In this document: piece after piece, positions 24,989-32,089 of the stretch
Layout: each line of letters opens with the position of its first letter
How positions within the stretch are numbered: position 1 is the stretch's first letter
NCBI GenBank assembly: GCA_043756275.1
Contig: JAYURJ010000122.1
Span: 1 to 39,785 of the forward strand
Reading direction: 5' to 3'
Origin: UKL13-2 sp043756275
GTDB lineage: Bacteria > Pseudomonadota > Gammaproteobacteria > Burkholderiales > Usitatibacteraceae
DNA length: 39,785 bases
The notes under the pieces: generated by a model
Database searches by the model: none
What the model saw: the letters and a program-made list of their open reading frames with translations, nothing else
What the model was told of the DNA's origin: nothing
Position numbers and translations under genes: made by a program

Positions 24989-25641
24989 GCAGCCAGCGCA
25001 GCAAAAATCCGGTCTCGAATTTCTTCCACTTTGCCCATTCCGGCGATTCGCACATAGCGCGGTGCACCACTTGCGCCCGACGTAGCCCAACTGCCGTAAT
25101 AGTCGATCAGGGGCTTGGTCTGTTCGTGGTACACAGCGAGGCGCTTCTTGACGGTTTCTTCCTTGTCGTCGTCGCGTTGAGTCAGATCTTCGCCTGTTAC
25201 ATCATCCTTGCCCGCTACTTTCGGCGGATTGAATTTGACGTGATAGGTGCGACCGGAACCCGGGTGGGTGCGACGCCCGGACATCCGTTCAACAATTTCA
25301 CTATCGTCCACCGCAATTTCAACCACGTAATCGAGTTCCACACCAGCCGTCTTCATCGCGTCAGCCTGAGGAATAGTGCGTGGAAAGCCATCGAACAGGA
25401 ATCCCTTCGCGCAATCGCTTTCCTTGATGCGCTCTTTGACGAGGCCGATGATTATTTCATCCGACACCAGCGCGCCGGAATCCATCACCTTCTTGGCCGC
25501 GATGCCCATTGGTGTCCCCGCCTTCACGGCGGCGCGCAGCATGTCGCCGGTTGAAATTTGCGGGATGCCGAATTTCTCTTTGATGAAGGTGGCTTGCGTG
25601 CCTTTACCGGCACCCGGACCTCCCAGCAGAATCAGCCGCAT
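24985..25641 (-). CDS. adk: Adenylate kinase (long form)
   Basis: 218 aa; a GGGGGGAAG ribosome binding site precedes the ATG. Interconverts ATP + AMP and 2 ADP. P-loop GGPGAGKGT (7-15), ISTGDMLR in the NMP-binding part, FDGFPRT, the long LID with GRRTHPGSGRTYH but without the zinc Cys set, and the closing RDDD motif. Overlaps pfp by 4 nt; 36 nt after kdsB. Confidence 0.98.
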   Translation of the reverse strand: MRLILLGGPGAGKGTQATFIKEKFGIPQISTGDMLRAAVKAGTPMGIAAKKVMDSGALVSDEIIIGLVKERIKESDCAKGFLFDGFPRTIPQADAMKTAGVELDYVVEIAVDDSEIVERMSGRRTHPGSGRTYHVKFNPPKVAGKDDVTGEDLTQRDDDKEETVKKRLAVYHEQTKPLIDYYGSWATSGASGAPRYVRIAGMGKVEEIRDRIFAALAA

Positions 25642-25677
25642 GTCTTCCCCCCGTCGTTGTTATTTTGAAAGATCATT

Positions 25678-26442
25678 CTAACGGGATTTACTGAACAAGC
25701 CCCGCACTCGTGCCAAGTCTTCAGGCGTATCCACACCGGGCGCCAGCACGCCATCCCAAATGTGTACCGCAATGGCAAAGCCGTGATAGATCGCCCGCAA
25801 TTGTTCGAGCGCTTCGATCTGCTCGGTCGGCGCGGGCGACAGCTCAGCGTAACGCCTCAGAAACGATGCACGATAGGCGTAGATGCCAATATGACGCAGC
25901 GCGGGAAAGTTGGCTGGCAACACGGATTTTGATTGCGCAAATGCGTCGCGCGCATACGGGATCGGCGCACGGCTGAAATAGTGGGCAAACCCGGCGGCAT
26001 TGCAGACAACCTTCACCACGTTGGGACTGAAAAATTCGTCCGCATCGGTGATCACATGTGCCGCTGTCGCTATCGCTGCATCGGGTTTGTTGGCCAGCGT
26101 TTCTGCGACCCTGGCAATCAATTGAGGATCGATCAGCGGCTCGTCGCCCTGTACATTGACCACGATCACGTCATCGGCAAGGGCGAGTTGCGCGACCACT
26201 TCGGCAATCCGGTCTGTGCCCTGCGCATGATCGGCCCGCGTCAGTAATGCGACATGCCCATGCTGCTCTGCGGCGGCTTTCACTTCCACATGGTCTGTCG
26301 CAATCACGACGCGTTCGGCGCCGGACTTTTTTGCCTGATCCGCCACCCGCACCACCATCGGCTTACCCGCGATATCGGCCAGCGGCTTTCCCGCCAAACG
26401 GGTCGATGCGAATCGCGCGGGGATGACGGCAATAAATTCCAT
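25678..26442 (-). CDS. kdsB: 3-deoxy-manno-octulosonate cytidylyltransferase
   Basis: 254 aa from the ATG at 26442; a GTG at 26451 is also open, but AAGGA is better spaced for the ATG. Activates Kdo as CMP-Kdo for lipopolysaccharide core synthesis. N-terminal IPARFASTRLAGKPL with the nucleotide loop, ATDHVEV, RADHAQGTDRIAE and VVNVQGDEPLI are all present. Part of an envelope operon with lpxK. Confidence 0.97.
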   Translation of the reverse strand: MEFIAVIPARFASTRLAGKPLADIAGKPMVVRVADQAKKSGAERVVIATDHVEVKAAAEQHGHVALLTRADHAQGTDRIAEVVAQLALADDVIVVNVQGDEPLIDPQLIARVAETLANKPDAAIATAAHVITDADEFFSPNVVKVVCNAAGFAHYFSRAPIPYARDAFAQSKSVLPANFPALRHIGIYAYRASFLRRYAELSPAPTEQIEALEQLRAIYHGFAIAVHIWDGVLAPGVDTPEDLARVRGLFSKSR

Positions 26443-26478
26443 CGTCGTCACGTTCCTTTGTCGAGGCTACCGATACGA

Positions 26479-26667
26479 TTAGCCACGCACTTCTTCAGCC
26501 TTCAATTCGCGCGCCTCATCGGCCAGCATCACAGGAATGCCGTCGCGAATCGGATAAGCCAGGCGCGCCGAATAGGAAATCAGTTCGGATTTATCGGCCG
26601 ACATCGTGAGCGGCCCTTTGGTGACCGGGCAAACGAGAATTTCAAGCAGCTTGGGATCGAGTGACAT
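26479..26667 (-). CDS. Trm112 family small protein (YcaR-like)
   Basis: 62 aa. LLEILVCPVTKGPL and the YPIRDGIPVML motif are typical of the bacterial Trm112/UPF0434 family that sits between lpxK and kdsB. Only one Cys is present, so it lacks the zinc knuckle of eukaryotic Trm112. Its start lies 26 nt inside the lpxK 3' end. Role uncertain; family members can act as methyltransferase partners. Confidence 0.93.
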   Translation of the reverse strand: MSLDPKLLEILVCPVTKGPLTMSADKSELISYSARLAYPIRDGIPVMLADEARELKAEEVRG

Positions 26668-27712
26668 GGTAGGCTTTCCATTGGGAAATTTTCTTCAATA
26701 CAAAATCGGTAAAGTCATTCGGCAGCACGGCATCAACGCGTACAAACCACATGCGCTCATCGGCGAACGTGCCACATTTTACCGCGTCCTTTTCGGTCAT
26801 CAGAATAATCTCGGCGTTCCTTCCCGGCATATCGGTGGCCAGATAATGGTGATGATCCGGAAACGGCTGGGTGGCGGCCAACACAAAGCCCAAATCCGTC
26901 AAATGCGTGAAGAATTTTTGCGGATTGCCAATCCCTGCGAGCGCATGCAGCCGCAATCGCCGAAACCTATCGAGTGCATGGCGCACGTCAAGCTGCTGAT
27001 CTGTTTTCAGGTTGATGAACAGCGCATTCGCGAGTTTCATTTCAAAGGTGGGTGTTGCCGATGAATAGCGCGCTAGTTTGGCATCACCACCGTTACCGTT
27101 GACGATGATCGCATCAACAGTCTGCAATCGCGAAGCAGGTTCGCGCAGCGGTCCCGCAGGCAAGAGCGCTCCGTTACTGAAGCCGCGCGAACCATCGATG
27201 ACGCAAATTTCGATGTCTCGACGCAATCCATAGTGCTGCAAGCCGTCATCGCTGAGAATGACATCGACTTCTTTGTGATTACGCAGCAGTGTTTTCGCCG
27301 CTGCAACACGATCCGCCCCCGTGTAAACAGGCACTCCGGAGCGGCGCGCGAGCAAGGTCGCCTCATCGCTCACGACGATGCCGTCTGCGGTCTGCGGCAG
27401 CACGTGGATCACCTTGTCGGCGGCATCTTCAGAGCGATAGCGCCTGTAGCCGCGCGTGACGATGCCGCAGTGCATGCCTTTTTTTGCGAGTGCTTCCACC
27501 AACGCCAGCACCAATGGGGTTTTGCCGGTGCCGCCAACGCTGATATTGCCGATAATGACGACAGGCACGCCAACAGCGTGTGATTTCAGCCATCCCCTAC
27601 GAAAACCTGCGCGACGAATCGTCACTGCAAGCAGGAACAACCAGGAAACGGGCCGCAGGATAAATTGCCAGGGACTATTGCGTTGCCACTCGCGGGACAG
27701 CCACGCTTCCAT
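26642..27712 (-). CDS. lpxK: Tetraacyldisaccharide 4'-kinase
   Basis: 356 aa. Phosphorylates the 4' position of the lipid A disaccharide at the inner membrane. N-terminal membrane anchor (SWLFLLAVTIRRAGF), Walker A GNISVGGTGKTPLV (55-68), RGYRR and LSDDGLQHYGLRRDIEI, the conserved LpxK catalytic region. Overlaps trm112; 29 bp after exbD. Confidence 0.97.
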   Translation of the reverse strand: MEAWLSREWQRNSPWQFILRPVSWLFLLAVTIRRAGFRRGWLKSHAVGVPVVIIGNISVGGTGKTPLVLALVEALAKKGMHCGIVTRGYRRYRSEDAADKVIHVLPQTADGIVVSDEATLLARRSGVPVYTGADRVAAAKTLLRNHKEVDVILSDDGLQHYGLRRDIEICVIDGSRGFSNGALLPAGPLREPASRLQTVDAIIVNGNGGDAKLARYSSATPTFEMKLANALFINLKTDQQLDVRHALDRFRRLRLHALAGIGNPQKFFTHLTDLGFVLAATQPFPDHHHYLATDMPGRNAEIILMTEKDAVKCGTFADERMWFVRVDAVLPNDFTDFVLKKISQWKAYHVTRSQAA

Positions 27713-27741
27713 CTTGGGGGCGGATAAACGCGGGCAAACCG

Positions 27742-28173
27742 CTATTTACCGGCGGCTTTTGCCTGAGTGGTGAATGAGATTTTCGTGAACCCCACCAGAC
27801 GCGCGGCTTCCATAATATTGACGACGGCCTGATGCGTGGCACCAGCATCCGCGCCGATGGCCACGACCGGGTCCTTCATGCTTCCCGCCGCAGCTGTGTC
27901 ACGCAGCACAGTTGAAAACGCTTCCACGCTATTGAATACCACGGGCGAATTATTGACGATATATTTGCCGTTGTTATCGACACCGATATTGATCACCTGC
28001 GGCCGATCCGGCGCTTTTTCGGCGCTCGCTTCAGGCAGATTGATTTGCAGTTCAGCGTATTTGGAATAGGTCGTTGTCACCATCAGGAAGATGAGGATGA
28101 CCAGCAAGACATCAATCAGCGGGATGAAATTGATCTCAGGCTCCTCGCGTTTTCTGCCCTTCTTGAAGTTCAC
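27742..28173 (-). CDS. exbD: Biopolymer transport protein ExbD/TolR family
   Basis: 143 aa. One transmembrane helix (NFIPLIDVLLVILIFLMVTT) with the conserved Asp in PLIDVLLV, then a periplasmic domain. Works with the ExbB-like protein as a proton-driven motor energising outer-membrane transport. Its ATG overlaps the exbB stop by 4 nt. ExbD is preferred over TolR because no tolA/tolB is nearby and this exbBD-lpxK order is standard in betaproteobacteria. Confidence 0.92.
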   Translation of the reverse strand: MNFKKGRKREEPEINFIPLIDVLLVILIFLMVTTTYSKYAELQINLPEASAEKAPDRPQVINIGVDNNGKYIVNNSPVVFNSVEAFSTVLRDTAAAGSMKDPVVAIGADAGATHQAVVNIMEAARLVGFTKISFTTQAKAAGK

Positions 28174-28775
28174 GCACGCTCCCCGTGCAATGTTTCGACC
28201 AGGCGAATGCCTTGCTGCTCCATATCGACCACCATCACATCGACCTTGCTACGAAAATGCCGGTAAAAAATCAATGCCGGGATCGCCACCGCGATACCGC
28301 CGGCGGTATTGTAAAGGGCCACCGAAATACCGTGCGCCAATTGCGCAGGATTGGCACCCTGCGTGCCCGAAGCCCCGAAAATTTCTATCATGCCGATCAC
28401 GGTACCGAACAAGCCCAGCAGTGGCGCGACGGTGGCGATAGTGCCCAAGCCGTTGAGGAAGCGCTCCATCTCCACCATCACCGCGCGACCGGCTTCTTCC
28501 ATCGATTCCTTCATGACCTCGCGCGAGCTTTTCACGTTGGCAATGCCAGCGGCGAAAATCCTGCCCAACTGCGAATTGTCGTTCAGCTTCGAGACCAGCT
28601 CCGGGGTGGCACCAGCCGCACGAAAGGCCTGTACGGTGTCCTGGAACAATGAAGGCGGCAGCACCGAACTGCGTCGTAACGTCCAAAAACGTTCGCCGAT
28701 AATGGCCACACAAATAACCGAACAGAAAATAATAAACCAGATGGGCCAACCCGCGGCCTGAATAATTGAAAGCAA
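28170..28775 (-). CDS. exbB: MotA/TolQ/ExbB proton channel family protein
   Basis: 201 aa from a TTG at 28775 with GGAG about 7 nt upstream; no ATG fits. Three transmembrane helices: residues about 9-27, then the conserved pair in the C-terminal half with LGTIATVAPLLGLFGTVIGMI and GISVALYNTAGGIAVAIPAL, the family signature. Forms the channel with ExbD. First gene of the run exbB-exbD-lpxK-trm112-kdsB-adk-pfp. Confidence 0.93.
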   Translation of the reverse strand: MLSIIQAAGWPIWFIIFCSVICVAIIGERFWTLRRSSVLPPSLFQDTVQAFRAAGATPELVSKLNDNSQLGRIFAAGIANVKSSREVMKESMEEAGRAVMVEMERFLNGLGTIATVAPLLGLFGTVIGMIEIFGASGTQGANPAQLAHGISVALYNTAGGIAVAIPALIFYRHFRSKVDVMVVDMEQQGIRLVETLHGERA

Positions 28776-29336
28776 GCGGAACTCCGTGAATTGTCGTTAA
28801 TGGTTCGTCGTTGGCGCGGCTTCAAACGCTCCGCAACTGCACCCGATGTGCCCGCACTTTAGCGCAACCGGTGCGGGTTTCACAAGCAACGTTCGCAGTC
28901 TACACCACGCAAAACAACGCAGGAGATTGCAGTCCTGTCTTGCGGACCGGTTCAGCTTTATTAGCTGGGTCTCATCGCCATTCGCCAAGTCAGCATCATC
29001 AAATTCGCCTGCGGCCCATTGTTGACGCGGCGTTTGATGAAAGGTCCGCGCCAGCAAACGCCTCTGGGCTGATTTCAATATTTCATCCACAAAGGTTGTG
29101 GATAACTCTGTGGGTTCGCGCCGATGAATGACGCTAAGTCATGAAACTGTAACGGTTTTTTCTCTGACGCTCAAAAATTGAACATTGATAATTATGTTTA
29201 ATTTCAATTACTTACGAATTGTTTGCCCGTGAAGATATGCCAGCACCCCGTGGCGTCTATGCTCGTGAAGTTTTGCAGCACCGGTAACAAGCTCGACTAT
29301 CAAACTTTTTCGGATATGCAGTGGTAGCATCGCGCC
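28776..29336. other. Divergent intergenic region between exbB and xseA
   Basis: 561 bp with no convincing gene. Two opposite open frames of about 100 codons (28811-29131 plus and 28797-29090 minus) overlap each other and look like chance; the minus one, with a GTG start, ends 21 nt before exbB and cannot be fully excluded. Contains the inverted DnaA-box-like pair at 29085-29105 and an AT-rich tract (29160-29215) likely to hold the xseA promoter. Confidence 0.5.
29085..29105. promoter_or_regulatory. Inverted pair of DnaA-box-like sites
   Basis: ATCCACAA (29085-29092), AGG, TTGTGGAT (29096-29103) form a perfect palindrome. The right half extends to TGTGGATAA (29097-29105), a perfect match to the DnaA box TTATCCACA on the other strand; the left half, TCATCCACA, has one mismatch. 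Whether DnaA binds is inference. Confidence 0.55.
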
Positions 29337-30788
29337 ATGCCAGCCAACCCGCCCGATCAATCCCCGCTCGACTTTGATGGTACCGATTCGTCGCCTGCGC
29401 GATCCAGCGTGTCCCCCAATGTTCCCCGGCGCGCCGATGCATTGCCGATTTCCGTCACCGAACTCAATCGACGCACGCGCAATCTGATCGAGGCAAAATT
29501 CGAATTGTTGTGGGTGTCTGGGGAGCTTTCCAATGTGACGCGTGCTGCAAGCGGGCATTGTTATTTTGTCTTGAAGGATGATGCCGCACAGGTGCGCTGC
29601 GTGATGTTTCGCAATCGTGCCGCCGCACTCGCCTTCAAGCCCGAGAATGGCTTGCAAGTGGACGTGCGCGCGCTGCCTTCGCTGTATGAGGCGCGCGGCG
29701 AATTCCAGCTCGGTGTGGAGACGATGCGCCGCGCAGGGCTGGGCGCGCTTTATGAAGCCTACGAGCGTCTGAAAGCCAAACTCACCGACGAGGGGCTATT
29801 CGATAGCGTGCGCAAACGCGCATTGCCCGCTTTTCCGCACACGGTGGGCGTTGTCACCTCACTGCATGCTGCCGCCTTACAGGATGTCCTCACCACCTTG
29901 AAGCGCCGCGCGCCGATGATCTCGGTCATTATTTACCCGACCGCCGTGCAAGGCGCCAATGCAGCACAGGAAATTGTCGCCGCCATCGATGCCGCCCGCA
30001 CCCGCCGCGAGATAGAAGCGCTCATCGTCTGTCGAGGTGGCGGCAGCATTGAGGATTTATGGTCTTTCAATGCCGAAACTGTCGCGCGTGCCATTGCGCA
30101 CTTTCAGAATGAAACCGGCATTGCGGTGGTGTCAGGTGTCGGCCACGAAACCGATTTCACCATTGGTGATTTCGTCGCCGATGCGCGCGCGCCCACACCG
30201 ACTGCGGCCGCAGAAATGATTTCTCCCAATGTCGGACAATTGCGCGACGACGTGGTGGCCATCCGTGCAGCCTTTGCGCGCGCGATGCGCCGCACACTCG
30301 ATAACGCTGGCCAGCGGGTGGATCGTGCGCAGCGCAGCCTGATGTCACCGCAGGATCGCCTCGACCGCGAACACGAACGCCTCACGCAGGCATCATTGAT
30401 CTTGCGCCACGCACTGGCCGCACGGATTGATCGCGCAAAATTTGAAACGACTTTGCTCAAGCAGCGTCTGGCCGCGCAACGCCCCAATGTGACGCTACGG
30501 CAGTCGGCGTTGCAGCAGCACCGATCAAACTTCGCCCGCGCAGCGCAAAACAACATTGTTACCCGCGCGGCCAGTCTGCAAAAATTTGCGCAGGCCTTGC
30601 AGCTACTCGCTCCCGAACGGGTGCTGGAACGTGGCTACAGCATCGTCGAACATGACGGCGTGATACTTCGTGACAGCGCCAATGTGCAACCGGGTGACCG
30701 GCTCGCGGTGCGGCTGGCGCGTGGCGGCCTGAGCGCGGAGGTAAAGTCGGTCGATGGCGGCATCAAACTTGCCAGCACGGAAAGGTAG
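29337..30788 (+). CDS. xseA: Exodeoxyribonuclease VII large subunit
   Basis: 483 aa. N-terminal OB fold (about 38-135: VTELNRRTRNLIEAKFELLWVSGELSN), then the nuclease domain with VGVVTSLHAAALQDVLTTLKRR, CRGGGSIEDLWSFN and VSGVGHETDFTIGDFVADARAPTP split over about residues 165-300, then a long coiled-coil region. The first 37 residues are a low-complexity, Pro/Ser-rich extension; a later start is possible. The small subunit gene is not in the window. Confidence 0.96.
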   Translation: MPANPPDQSPLDFDGTDSSPARSSVSPNVPRRADALPISVTELNRRTRNLIEAKFELLWVSGELSNVTRAASGHCYFVLKDDAAQVRCVMFRNRAAALAFKPENGLQVDVRALPSLYEARGEFQLGVETMRRAGLGALYEAYERLKAKLTDEGLFDSVRKRALPAFPHTVGVVTSLHAAALQDVLTTLKRRAPMISVIIYPTAVQGANAAQEIVAAIDAARTRREIEALIVCRGGGSIEDLWSFNAETVARAIAHFQNETGIAVVSGVGHETDFTIGDFVADARAPTPTAAAEMISPNVGQLRDDVVAIRAAFARAMRRTLDNAGQRVDRAQRSLMSPQDRLDREHERLTQASLILRHALAARIDRAKFETTLLKQRLAAQRPNVTLRQSALQQHRSNFARAAQNNIVTRAASLQKFAQALQLLAPERVLERGYSIVEHDGVILRDSANVQPGDRLAVRLARGGLSAEVKSVDGGIKLASTER

Positions 30789-30834
30789 GCGTACATTTAT
30801 CTGTCCGACCAACAAGAAATCTCCAGAGGACACT

Positions 30835-31062
30835 ATGGCAAAAAAAGCAAAAGACGATAGTTCGCTATACAAAGTAATCGAACTCGTCGGCACTAGCAGC
30901 GTCTCGTGGGCTGAAGCGGCGAAGAATGCCGTCAAGTCAGCATCCAAAACACTGCGCGATGTGCGCGTCGCAGAAGTGACAAAGCTCGACGTCAAAGTCG
31001 GCAAGGATGGCGCAATGACTTTTCGGGCAAAAATGAAGTTGTCATTTAAGTATCAGGGCTGA
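30835..31062 (+). CDS. Dodecin family flavin-binding protein
   Basis: 75 aa from the ATG at 30835 with AGAGGA 4 nt upstream. Forms a hollow dodecamer that stores and protects flavins. The family signature is clear: YKVIELVGTSSVSWAEAAKN with the flavin-stacking Trp25, NAVKSASKTLRDVRVAEV, and a C-terminal KMKLSFKYQ strand. The position of the flavin-contacting Gln of characterised dodecins seems to be Lys54, next to a one-residue insertion; by-eye alignment only. It lies 46 nt after xseA and may share its transcript. Confidence 0.92.
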   Translation: MAKKAKDDSSLYKVIELVGTSSVSWAEAAKNAVKSASKTLRDVRVAEVTKLDVKVGKDGAMTFRAKMKLSFKYQG

Positions 31063-31092
31063 CGCAGCAAGGCAGCAAGATTCGATAATTGC

Positions 31093-31126
31093 AATTACAA
31101 CGCCACCTCAGTGTGGCGTTGTAATT
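31093..31126. terminator. Terminator between convergent dodecin and miaA genes
   Basis: AATTACAACGCCAC (31093-31106), loop CTCAGT, GTGGCGTTGTAATT (31113-31126): a perfect 14-bp stem whose AT-rich ends can work as short U-tracts in both directions. It ends 5 nt before the miaA stop codon. Confidence 0.85.
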
Positions 31127-31131
31127 TGCGC

Positions 31132-32079
31132 TTACTCCTGCGCCAGAAAATTTCCGAGGCGCGCTACGATGACCTCACGTAGATCAGGTTGCAGGCAATC
31201 CATCGGCTCCACCTGTGGCATCGACCTGAGCCACGTTAACTGGCGTTTGGCGAGCTGCCGGGTGGCGGCAATACCGGTTTCACGCAACGTTTTTTCGTCA
31301 ATTTCCCCATCGAGAAACGCCCATGCCTGACGGTAACCCACGCAGCGCATCGATGGCATCTCTGCCGAAAGGTCGTAGCGCGCGCGCAACGACTGTAATT
31401 CCTCCATCAATCCTGCTTTGAGCATTGCATCGAAGCGCGCCGCGATACGTTCGTGCAAAAGTGAACGCTGCGCGGCGACCAGCCCAATCTGAAGTGTGCG
31501 GTATGGAAAATGGTGGGCTGCGGTGGCACGTGTTTGCAGCGCAGACAACGGCGACCCGGTGAGTGTAAAAACCTCCAGCGCGCGCTGGATGCGCTGCGCG
31601 TCGGTTGATTTAAGACGCGCGGCCGACATCGGGTCAATGCGATTTAGCTCGGCGTGCATCGCGGGCCAGCCCACCTGCTGCGCGCGTGCGGCCAACGTCT
31701 CGCGGACCTCTGCGTCGGCTGCTGGCAGTGTCGAGAGGCCATCAAGCAGCGCCTTGACATACAACATCGTGCCACCAACCAACAACGGGATGCTACCGCG
31801 CGCGCTGATGAGCAACATCGCTTGCAACGCATCCGAACAAAACCGCGCGGCTGAATAAGCGTCGGTCGGCGCGATCAAATCGATCAAATGATGCGGATAG
31901 CGGCGCAGCGTTTCTGCATCCGGCTTCGCAGTGCCGATATTCATGTCGCGATACACCAGCGCCGAATCGACGCTGACAATTTCCACCGGGAAACGGTCGG
32001 CGAGATGCATCGCCAGCGCCGTTTTTCCCGATGCCGTCGGGCCCAGAAGAAAAATAGCTTGGGGAAGCTTGATCGGCAT
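31132..32079 (-). CDS. miaA: tRNA dimethylallyltransferase
   Basis: 315 aa from the ATG at 32079, 10 nt after the mutL stop; this gives the usual family length, while the longer TTG-started frame runs into mutL. Adds dimethylallyl to A37 of tRNAs reading UNN codons. P-loop GPTASGKT (12-19), DSALVYRDMNIGTAKP, LVGGTMLYVKALLDGL and a QRIQRALEV motif are present. Standard mutL-miaA order. Confidence 0.97.
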   Translation of the reverse strand: MPIKLPQAIFLLGPTASGKTALAMHLADRFPVEIVSVDSALVYRDMNIGTAKPDAETLRRYPHHLIDLIAPTDAYSAARFCSDALQAMLLISARGSIPLLVGGTMLYVKALLDGLSTLPAADAEVRETLAARAQQVGWPAMHAELNRIDPMSAARLKSTDAQRIQRALEVFTLTGSPLSALQTRATAAHHFPYRTLQIGLVAAQRSLLHERIAARFDAMLKAGLMEELQSLRARYDLSAEMPSMRCVGYRQAWAFLDGEIDEKTLRETGIAATRQLAKRQLTWLRSMPQVEPMDCLQPDLREVIVARLGNFLAQE

Positions 32080-32089
32080 TAGCGGCTTA

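Noticed and set aside
28797..29090. 97-codon minus-strand frame just upstream of exbB
   Set aside because: GTG start, no recognisable motif, overlapped by an equal-sized plus frame; kept only as a remark in the intergenic entry.
29085..29105. Replication origin at the DnaA-box pair
   Set aside because: Only two boxes, no dnaA/dnaN/gidA neighbours and no clear unwinding element.
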